9,881 nucleotides of DNA from Deltaproteobacteria bacterium. GTDB taxonomy: Bacteria > Desulfobacterota > Desulfobacteria > Desulfobacterales > JAFDCJ01. Under the pieces are notes generated by a model. It saw only the letters and a program-made list of their open reading frames with translations. It was not told the origin of the DNA and ran no database searches. Within the stretch, counting starts at the first letter, position 1. Each line of letters starts with the position of its first letter. The position numbers and the translations under genes are program-made. This document shows positions 1 through 6,043 of the stretch, one piece after another. The stretch is taken from positions 1 to 9,881 of the forward strand of contig JAJRVC010000129.1 of assembly GCA_024277475.1 (NCBI GenBank), read 5' to 3'.

Positions 1-6
1 CAAAAT

Positions 7-174
7 CGAGAATCCAGTATCCAGCATCGAGCATCCAGCACCGAGTATCCAGTATCCGGTACCCAGTGACCAGTACCTAGTACCCAGCTGCCACTATCCA
101 GTATTCAGTACCCAACTACCAGTGACCTGTGACAGGAACCCGGCAACTGGAAGCCGGCAACCAGAAGCCGAGGC
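7..174. repeat. Degenerate 7-bp tandem repeat array (24 units)
   Basis: Reading in steps of seven from position 7 gives 24 units in unbroken register with no insertions. The consensus of the left part (7-132) is CCAGTAT or CCAGTAC, with variants such as CCAGCAT, CGAGTAT and CCAGTGA. The right part (133-174) shifts to CCGGCAA, CTGGAAG and CCAGAAG, and includes a 14-bp direct repeat (140-153 and 154-167) with two mismatches. The array probably continues past the left edge. Three units span 21 bp or seven codons, so translation gives a seven-residue peptide period, for example PAPSIQY then PVPSDQY. The array overlaps the 5' end of gspJ and ends at the codons before the pseudopilin cleavage glycine. 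There are no spacers, so it is not a CRISPR. Confidence 0.9.
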
Positions 175-838
175 TCATGGCTTCACCTTGGTGGAAATCC
201 TGCTTGCATTTTTAATCCTGGGAATTGTTATGACCACGATTTTGGCCTCGTTCAATGCTGTATTTTCAACTACGGATACTCTGAACAACAGCTCTCGATA
301 TTATGATATGGCTAAAAATTGCCTGAACCGGATGACCCTCGATTTGAGCGCCTTGTACATTTCACAGCCGCCACTTTACAAACCACCGAATTTTGACGAT
401 CCCCCTGACCCCTATCGTATTGTAGGTTCCAGCACCGAAATTGGCGGCACAAATTTTGCATCTGTTAGGTTTGCAAGCAACGCTCATGTCCCTTTGAATA
501 GGAGCATAAAGCGTGGAGTTGCCGAAATCGTTTACTATGTCCAGGGTAAAGATGACGGTCAACAGGTGCTGAGACGTGGGGATCATCTGTATCCATACCC
601 GCCGTTTGAGGAAAATAGTGGGGACCCGGTTTTGAGTGAACATGTCAAATCTTTGGCATTTAAGTACTACGATTCCGAAGGTTCCGAATTTGAGGAATGG
701 AACTCCGATTCAGACGAGTATGGCTACGCAACACCAGCCGCTATCGGGATCCAACTCGAAATCGGTGACGAATCCGTTTCATACGACTTCGAAACCACGG
801 TCCGGTTTGCGGTAAAGCGGGAGAGAATCGAACCATAG
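122..838 (+). CDS. gspJ: T2SS minor pseudopilin GspJ
   Basis: GspJ is a minor pseudopilin that, in the family, joins GspI and GspK in the tip complex of the periplasmic pseudopilus. The sequence shows a class III prepilin signal: cleavage is expected between G20 and F21, followed by FTLVEILLAFLILGI, with the conserved Glu at mature position 5 (E25) and a hydrophobic helix to about residue 42. The rest is a soluble pseudopilin domain of normal length (238 aa). The start is uncertain. GTG at 122 is the only canonical start codon in frame before the cleavage site, it has no visible Shine-Dalgarno sequence, and the frame stays open to the left edge. The next in-frame candidate, TTG at 188, would remove the leader. 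The leader is encoded by the heptanucleotide array and is not basic (two Arg against one Asp and two Glu), which is odd for a prepilin leader. Neighbouring gspK supports the call. The ATG at 177 is out of frame. Confidence 0.88.
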   Translation: MTCDRNPATGSRQPEAEAHGFTLVEILLAFLILGIVMTTILASFNAVFSTTDTLNNSSRYYDMAKNCLNRMTLDLSALYISQPPLYKPPNFDDPPDPYRIVGSSTEIGGTNFASVRFASNAHVPLNRSIKRGVAEIVYYVQGKDDGQQVLRRGDHLYPYPPFEENSGDPVLSEHVKSLAFKYYDSEGSEFEEWNSDSDEYGYATPAAIGIQLEIGDESVSYDFETTVRFAVKRERIEP

Positions 839-959
839 GCCGGAAAAGTAAAAAATCCTGGCCCGGATAACCAGACACTGATTTCACACCCTAGGGGTAG
901 TGTTTGCCGTAGATAACCGCTGGAATGGTGGAAAAATGAAATGCCGGGTATGAAAAACT

Positions 960-2039
960 ATGTTGAAGGCACTGAAAATATTCAAGAATAATCGGGGAAT
1001 CGCCCTGCTGATCACACTATCGGTGACAACGATTCTGGTGGCCGCAGCACTGGAATATAACCGCAGAGCACGTTTTGCGGTCATTTCGACAGCAGTGGTA
1101 CGTGACCATTTGACGATGTCTGACATGGCCGCCTCCGGTGTCTATGCCGCCATGGCCTTGCTGGTTAAAGATAGATCTGAGTCCAATTTCGATTCCCTGC
1201 AAGAGGACTGGGCAAATCCTGAAAAAATCGATGAAATCCTGCAGGAAATTTCATTTGAAAAAGGGAAATTATCCGTCACGATCACCGATGAACTGAGCAA
1301 AATCCAGGTCAATGCACTGGTATCGTTTCCGAACAGCCGGGGTTTCAACCAATCCCAGGTCATGCTGTGGGACCGTTTTCTGAGATATATCGGCAGTGAA
1401 GAACAGCTCCAAGATGACAGCAATCCGGTTGCCATTGTCAATTCGGTAAAGGATTGGCTGGATAGCGGAGATGATGACGCAACCACCGGGTTGAGCGGAG
1501 CGGAATCAGATTATTATCAAGAACTTGATCCTCCCTATGCCGGCCGCAATGGCCCGATAGCGGATCTAAACGAGCTTTTACTTATAAAAGGCATCACCCC
1601 CGAGCTTTATTACGGCAAGGGAGAAACCCCGGGGTTGTCCCATTACATGACCGTCTACGGAATGACGTTAGGAGCAGGCACGACTTTTAACTGGCCGGGC
1701 CGTATTAATATTAATACGGCCGATTTACCGGTACTGGCGGCCCTGGTGGGAATAGAAAACAGGGAAATGGCCCAATCACTCTATGATTATCGCCAGGAAA
1801 TAGTAGCGGGAAAAGACGTACATGACTTTTCCAGCACCAAGTGGTATAAAAACATTCCGGGTTTCGGCGATATCGCAATTGATCCCAATCTGATTTCAGT
1901 CTCAAGCGACGTGTTTCGCATTGAATCCGAAGCTGCTATAAACAATATCAAAACGTCCGTGACCGCTGTAATCCAACGAGTTCAGCGCCCTCAATCCGGC
2001 AAATGGACGTGCAAAATTTTAAGCTGGCAGACGAGTTAG
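960..2039 (+). CDS. gspK: T2SS minor pseudopilin GspK
   Basis: GspK is the large minor pseudopilin that caps the pseudopilus tip. The 359-residue length fits the family, which is much longer than other pseudopilins because of an inserted alpha-helical domain. The leader ends at G13, followed by IALLITLSVTTILVAAALEY. The usual Glu at mature position 5 is absent (Ile here), as is normal for GspK. The helical domain is recognisable from VNSVKDWLDSGDDD (about residues 160-173), then GAESDYYQELDPPYAGRNGP and the DLNELLLIKGITPELYYG block. The NINTADLPVLAAL motif (about 249-261) is also typical. The acidic DSGDDD stretch lies where family members bind calcium (inference). The ATG at 960 follows a 121-bp spacer from gspJ that holds nothing I can identify beyond an 8-bp CCCTAGGG palindrome. 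The ATG at 950 is in another frame. Confidence 0.95.
   Translation: MLKALKIFKNNRGIALLITLSVTTILVAAALEYNRRARFAVISTAVVRDHLTMSDMAASGVYAAMALLVKDRSESNFDSLQEDWANPEKIDEILQEISFEKGKLSVTITDELSKIQVNALVSFPNSRGFNQSQVMLWDRFLRYIGSEEQLQDDSNPVAIVNSVKDWLDSGDDDATTGLSGAESDYYQELDPPYAGRNGPIADLNELLLIKGITPELYYGKGETPGLSHYMTVYGMTLGAGTTFNWPGRININTADLPVLAALVGIENREMAQSLYDYRQEIVAGKDVHDFSSTKWYKNIPGFGDIAIDPNLISVSSDVFRIESEAAINNIKTSVTAVIQRVQRPQSGKWTCKILSWQTS
1698..1721. repeat. Perfect 24-bp palindrome inside gspK
   Basis: The half-site GGCCGTATTAAT is followed directly by its exact reverse complement, giving 12-bp arms with no loop. It encodes the conserved Arg-Ile-Asn-Ile-Asn-Thr-Ala segment of GspK. The ATT AAT ATT AAT codon run is self-complementary and explains the central 12 bp; the flanking GC-rich arms are not required by the protein. 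No function can be assigned. Confidence 0.85.
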
Positions 2040-2107
2040 AGTCTTAGTCGTAATTTTTTAGTCCTCCAAAGGCGGATCTACGGCATATTATGGCAAAACA
2101 TTTTCAC

Positions 2108-2168
2108 CACCAAGACACAAAAATGCGAAGATGAATATCAACAAAAAATTTTGCTTTGTGTCTTGGTG
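2108..2168. repeat. Inverted repeat in the gspK-gspL spacer
   Basis: CACCAAGACACAAA (2108-2121) pairs perfectly with TTTGTGTCTTGGTG (2155-2168) across a 33-nt loop. Flanking sequence shows weaker similarity between the outer arms (CCAC-rich left, TTTTGTGG right), as though a longer element has decayed. It sits in the largest non-coding gap of the window (2040-2233), between the pseudopilin genes and the platform genes. The hairpin has no trailing T-run and a long loop, so it does not look like an intrinsic terminator. It could be a small palindromic repetitive element, or could fold in the mRNA and modulate expression of the downstream half of the operon. Both are inferences. Confidence 0.75.
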
Positions 2169-2233
2169 CTTTTGTGGCATTTGTTCCGATTCGACCGGGT
2201 CAGGCATTAAAAGGATAATCGGGTAAACACGCA

Positions 2234-3682
2234 ATGGGCAGAAAAGTTCTTGGAATTGATATTCGGAAAGAGGCCGTTTCCGCGGTGCTGGTTAAAACCA
2301 ACCTGCGTGAAAGCCGGATCGATACCCATGCGCATGTCCCCATATCCAATTCCGCCGCAGACGAAAACCCTTTTAGGACCGCCCTGGAAACCCTTTGCAG
2401 CGAAATCAATCCCGATGGCTGTGATTGTGTTGTCTCTATTTCAGCGGATCACTTTTCCTATCGGATTTTACAGATCCCATTTAAGGATTCTAAAAAAATT
2501 CAAATGGTTCTGCCGTTTGAACTGGAACCCACAGTCCCTTACCCGATCGATGACCTCATCATTGACTTTATCGACCTGAAGTCAGCCGGCCACAATGATC
2601 ATACCGATGTCATTGCCGCGGCAGTACCAAAATCCGAACTGGCCCCGTATCTTGGCACCCTGGGCGCCTTTAAAATTGACCCTGAAATGGTAACGCTGAG
2701 CGGACTGCCCGCGGCCCTCTGTCTGGCAAATCAGGCAAACGCCGGTAAAGATCAGTTATTTCTTAAAATTGATAAGGCTCTCAGCACCCTGTTTATCGTT
2801 TGCAATGGAGGGATAAAGCTGATCCGGTCGTTTGCGACCCCGGTCACAGATACTGCTCGGGCCGAGTTGCTGGGTGTCTTCGTCCACCGCACGCTGTCAG
2901 CTTTTGGCGAACTTTCCCAGTTGGAGTATCAACCGCCGGATATGGTGGTGACCGGCTCCGGTTTGAATGGCGCGAGTTTCGATGCGGATGTCTCCCGGTT
3001 TCTGGAACTTCCGGTCAAGCGGTTAAATTTTGCCGACCGCCTAAGTATTCCCATTGATGGAGACAATAAATCGTGGGACCCGGTCTTGATGGACGACGCT
3101 CTGGCTTTGGCTCTAATGGAAATCGAAGGAACAAAGGGACTGAATTTTCATAAAGGCCGTTTTGCCGCAAAAAAAATTATCGTAAAATACAAAAAACACC
3201 TAATCAAGACCGGAATTCTCGCCGCGGCGGTGCTGGCTTTATTATTTTTTAATATAATTGGGGAATCCTATACCTTAAACCGGCAGATAGACCGCTTGGA
3301 CCGGCAAATAACCGGTATTTTCCAGAAGACATTTCCTAAAATAAAACGGATTGAAGATCCGTTTCGGCAGATGCAGATTGAAGTACAGGAAGTCAAAAAA
3401 AACGCGGTAATTCAGACCGCAACGACATCTCGGATTCTAAGCATCGACATTTTAAACAATATCAGTAAAAGCATTTCGGAATCCATCGTGGTCGACATTA
3501 CCCGCATGGTTATTTCGCAGGAAAACGTGTTGATTTCGGGAACCACCAACACATTTGAAGCGGTGAACGACATTAAAAATAAGCTGGAGCAAATTGATAC
3601 GTTTAAAAAAGTGACGATCAGCTCCACCAACAAGGACCGATCCGGTAAAGAGGTCCGTTTCCAGATGAAAGTGGTATTGTAA
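2234..3682 (+). CDS. gspL: T2SS inner-membrane platform protein GspL
   Basis: GspL recruits the ATPase GspE to the inner membrane and pairs with GspM. The N-terminal cytoplasmic part (about residues 1-300) has an actin-like, PilM-type fold, seen in the opening VLGIDIRKEAVSAVLV and in the segment IPFKDSKKIQMVLPFELEPT (81-100) followed by VPYPIDDL. The GLNFHKGRFA motif (302-311) marks the end of this domain, as in other GspL/PilM proteins. One transmembrane helix follows (about 326-343). The C-terminal periplasmic part (about 345-482) begins with a probable coiled coil and ends in a small ferredoxin-like domain similar to PilN. At 482 aa the protein is slightly longer than many GspL proteins. 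The ATG at 2234 was chosen because the ORF begins there with the expected first beta strand; an AGGATAA stretch about 17 bases upstream is too distant to be a convincing ribosome binding site. Confidence 0.92.
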   Translation: MGRKVLGIDIRKEAVSAVLVKTNLRESRIDTHAHVPISNSAADENPFRTALETLCSEINPDGCDCVVSISADHFSYRILQIPFKDSKKIQMVLPFELEPTVPYPIDDLIIDFIDLKSAGHNDHTDVIAAAVPKSELAPYLGTLGAFKIDPEMVTLSGLPAALCLANQANAGKDQLFLKIDKALSTLFIVCNGGIKLIRSFATPVTDTARAELLGVFVHRTLSAFGELSQLEYQPPDMVVTGSGLNGASFDADVSRFLELPVKRLNFADRLSIPIDGDNKSWDPVLMDDALALALMEIEGTKGLNFHKGRFAAKKIIVKYKKHLIKTGILAAAVLALLFFNIIGESYTLNRQIDRLDRQITGIFQKTFPKIKRIEDPFRQMQIEVQEVKKNAVIQTATTSRILSIDILNNISKSISESIVVDITRMVISQENVLISGTTNTFEAVNDIKNKLEQIDTFKKVTISSTNKDRSGKEVRFQMKVVL

Positions 3683-3683
3683 A

Positions 3684-4226
3684 ATGAAACTGCCGGCAAC
3701 ATTAAAAAAAATGAACAAACGCGAACGTTATGTGATTATGCTGGCGGCCGGTGTCATTAGTATTTTTTTGATTGTCACATTTATTGTGGAGCCTTTTTTA
3801 AGCAAAACAGACCAATTGAAAAAAAGTCTGCACGATAAATCCGTTGTACTTGAAAAAATGCGTCAGCTTCAATCTGAATACGGCACACTGACACAAAAAT
3901 CGCGAGTGTCTAAAGCCCTGTTTAGCCGCAGGCAAAAGGGATTTAAGCTGTTTTCCTTTTTAGACCAACTGGCCGGTAAGGCCGGTATCAAAGATCACAT
4001 CAGCTACATGAAGCCTTCTACCAAGATTCAAAAAAACAGTCCATACAAGATTTCCCGGGTGGAAATGAAGCTGGATGCCATCACCCTGAACCAGCTGACG
4101 GCTTACCTGTACGGGGTCGAAACATCCAGGAACATGGTGGACATTAAACGAATCTCGATTTCAAAAAAAGACAAAAAACAGGGGCTTCTTACCGCTGTTC
4201 TACAGGTAGAAACGGTTGAAATTTGA
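3684..4226 (+). CDS. gspM: T2SS inner-membrane protein GspM
   Basis: GspM is a bitopic inner-membrane protein that binds GspL and steadies the assembly platform. The protein (180 aa) has a short basic cytoplasmic N-terminus (KKMNKRER), one transmembrane helix at about residues 16-35, a charged probable coiled coil at about 40-70, and a C-terminal alpha/beta domain (about 90-180) of the PilO/GspM ferredoxin-like type. Primary sequence is poorly conserved in this family, so the call rests on size, topology and position immediately after gspL. The start lies one base after the gspL stop (TAA-A-ATG), which implies translational coupling. The same one-base spacing recurs at the gspM-gspN junction. 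Confidence 0.88.
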   Translation: MKLPATLKKMNKRERYVIMLAAGVISIFLIVTFIVEPFLSKTDQLKKSLHDKSVVLEKMRQLQSEYGTLTQKSRVSKALFSRRQKGFKLFSFLDQLAGKAGIKDHISYMKPSTKIQKNSPYKISRVEMKLDAITLNQLTAYLYGVETSRNMVDIKRISISKKDKKQGLLTAVLQVETVEI

Positions 4227-4227
4227 A

Positions 4228-5085
4228 ATGAAAATATCCAAAAGATCCCTTTTATATACTGTCTACATCATCGCCATCACGGGATTTTTTCTTTATTATC
4301 TTTTCCCGTCGGATATGCTGAAAACATATCTGGCATATCGGCTGAGTCGGGGTAATCCCGATATCACCGTCACCATTGGCCGCGTAAGCCCGGTTCTTCC
4401 GCCGGGCATCAACCTTCACAAGGTCGGTATTATCTATCAGAACGAAACGTTAATCGACCTCGAAAGGCTAAAAATAATGCCCGGGATTCTGTCTCTGTTC
4501 AGCCGTAAAACCACCGTGAATTTCAAGGGCCGTGTCAGTGCCGGCTCCTTTAAAGGCCGGGCGGAAATAAACGATAACTCCGGGGAGCAGGAACTGAAAT
4601 GTGACGGCATAATTTCAGGTATCCAGGTACAGGGAATACCCGCAATGCAGCGTCTGCCCGCTGATAAAATTTCCGGGATGCTTAATGGAAATTTCACTTA
4701 TGCCGACGCGGGCCCAAACCGGTCACTGGAGGGCAATCTGACGCTGTCGCAATGCAGGATCGAATTAAAAAAAGCCTTATTCAGCCTGAAATCATTGGAA
4801 TTCAGAAATATCGCTGCGGATCTAATGCTCAAAAATAACATCTTGACTATCAAACACACCAGTGCCAAAGGTAATCAGCTGGATGCCGACCTCACAGGTA
4901 CGATTGGCTTAACCGGCAAAACCGCCCTGGATTTGACCCTATCAGTAACACCGCACCATCTGTTGCTGGCAAAAATTGAAAAAAGTCTTCCGATGGACTT
5001 TCTCCGGAAAAATAAGGCCGGAAAAGCGCCCATTTCGTTTAAAATCGACGGCACATTGGATGAACCCGGCTTTTCTTTAAATTAG
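4228..5085 (+). CDS. gspN: T2SS accessory protein GspN (AsmA-like type)
   Basis: This 285-residue protein has an N-terminal membrane anchor (about residues 8-26, basic residues before it) and a long beta-rich periplasmic region. The C-terminus, ISFKIDGTLDEPGFSLN, carries the GTL-x-x-P-x-F-x-L signature seen in AsmA-like repeats and in the GspN proteins of Desulfobacterota T2SS operons. Its precise role is not settled; many T2SS lack GspN. I place the start at ATG 4228, one base after the gspM stop, mirroring the gspL-gspM junction. A TTG at 4216 in the same frame would add four residues (MKFE) and overlap gspM by 11 bp, but it offers no better ribosome binding site. Neighbouring gspM and gspC, with gaps of 1 and 3 bp, support the T2SS role more strongly than the sequence alone. 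Confidence 0.82.
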   Translation: MKISKRSLLYTVYIIAITGFFLYYLFPSDMLKTYLAYRLSRGNPDITVTIGRVSPVLPPGINLHKVGIIYQNETLIDLERLKIMPGILSLFSRKTTVNFKGRVSAGSFKGRAEINDNSGEQELKCDGIISGIQVQGIPAMQRLPADKISGMLNGNFTYADAGPNRSLEGNLTLSQCRIELKKALFSLKSLEFRNIAADLMLKNNILTIKHTSAKGNQLDADLTGTIGLTGKTALDLTLSVTPHHLLLAKIEKSLPMDFLRKNKAGKAPISFKIDGTLDEPGFSLN

Positions 5086-5088
5086 AAT

Positions 5089-5985
5089 ATGATTAATCGT
5101 TATTTTACCATCGCCAATTCTTTGCTCATCACCGTGGGCGTTTATCTCTGTGTAAACGCGTTTTATACGTTTGTCACGGCACGACTGGACTACGGAATTT
5201 CCGCCGGCGTCACTGTAAACCGGCTTTCATCACCCCCTGTCGAGCCGTCCTACCTACCCTTGACAGCTTATACGGCGATCACAAAACGCAATATTTTCAA
5301 TTCGAGCACACTGGAACAGAAAGCCACTCCGGTGGTCGAAAAAAAATTGGATTTGGAAAAACTCAAACAGACCGATCTGAAACTAAAGTTGTGGGGCACG
5401 GTAACCGGGCAAAACAAGGGGGTCTATGCCGTAATTGAAGATACCAAGGTTAGAGAACAAAATCTATACCGGACCGGGGATACTATCCAGAATGCTGTCG
5501 TCAAGTTGATCTTAAGAGAAAAAGTCGTATTGAGGGTCGGGGATAACGACGAAATCCTGGCAATGGAGAAAAATCTCGGCCAAGGCGGCAGCCGGCGTGC
5601 CGGCCGAAGGAATGTGCGTTCACCCTCGCCTACTTCTCCACAAAAACTGCCGGTTTCACGCTATCCCCGTAAAATCAAATTGAAGGGCGATCAAATTCAA
5701 AAAGCGATGGAAAACCTGGGCCAGATCATGGAGCAGGCAACCCTGCGCCCCCATATCGAAAACGGTCAATCGACTGGAATTTCCATCACCGGCATCAAGC
5801 CCAATGCCATTTTCAGGAAAATGCGGTTGAGAAATGGCGACATAATTACCGGTGTCAATGGCGATTCCATCGATTCCGTCGAAGATGCCATCAAGGTTGT
5901 TGAACAATTATCATCAGGATCCGACATCCAACTCCAGATAAAACGCAGGGGCCGTGAGCAAACCCTGGATTACAAAATCGAATAG
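5089..5985 (+). CDS. gspC: T2SS coupling protein GspC with PDZ domain
   Basis: GspC connects the inner-membrane platform to the secretin GspD and helps select substrates. The 298-residue protein has a transmembrane helix at about residues 8-28 and a homology region (HR) at about 60-160: ITKRNIFNSS, then LKLKLWGTVTG, YAVIEDTK, and the LYRTGDTIQNAVVKLILREKVVL block. These match the usual HR pattern. A flexible Ser/Pro/Arg linker follows (about 165-190). The C-terminal PDZ domain (about 200-298) contains GISITGIKPNAIFRKMRLRNGDIITGVNG-type strands, with the carboxylate-binding region near 230-240. The PDZ form is shared by many proteobacterial GspC proteins; others carry a coiled coil instead. 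The gene starts three bases after gspN. Placing gspC after gspN instead of at the operon head is the permuted arrangement discussed below. Confidence 0.93.
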   Translation: MINRYFTIANSLLITVGVYLCVNAFYTFVTARLDYGISAGVTVNRLSSPPVEPSYLPLTAYTAITKRNIFNSSTLEQKATPVVEKKLDLEKLKQTDLKLKLWGTVTGQNKGVYAVIEDTKVREQNLYRTGDTIQNAVVKLILREKVVLRVGDNDEILAMEKNLGQGGSRRAGRRNVRSPSPTSPQKLPVSRYPRKIKLKGDQIQKAMENLGQIMEQATLRPHIENGQSTGISITGIKPNAIFRKMRLRNGDIITGVNGDSIDSVEDAIKVVEQLSSGSDIQLQIKRRGREQTLDYKIE

Positions 5986-6043
5986 TGCAGGTAAAATTCT
6001 TTTAAAATTTATTTAAAGAATCACGCGCCCAAACGGAACTTAT

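Noticed and set aside
1..174. CRISPR-like array
   Set aside because: The periodicity is 7 bp with no unique spacers; it is a simple degenerate tandem repeat.
839..959. Possible promoter or small gene between gspJ and gspK
   Set aside because: I found no convincing -35/-10 pair and no open frame with a start signal; only a short CCCTAGGG palindrome and a weak ACACT/AGTGT pairing are present.
4216..4227. TTG start for gspN overlapping gspM
   Set aside because: The ATG at 4228 gives the same one-base spacing as the gspL-gspM junction and a better start codon; the TTG adds only four residues and no ribosome binding site.
5996..6021. AT-rich hairpin ATTCTTT/AAAGAAT between gspC and gspD as a terminator
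   Set aside because: The stem is only 7 bp and AT-rich with a 12-nt loop and no T-run, so it would be too weak to end transcription within the operon.
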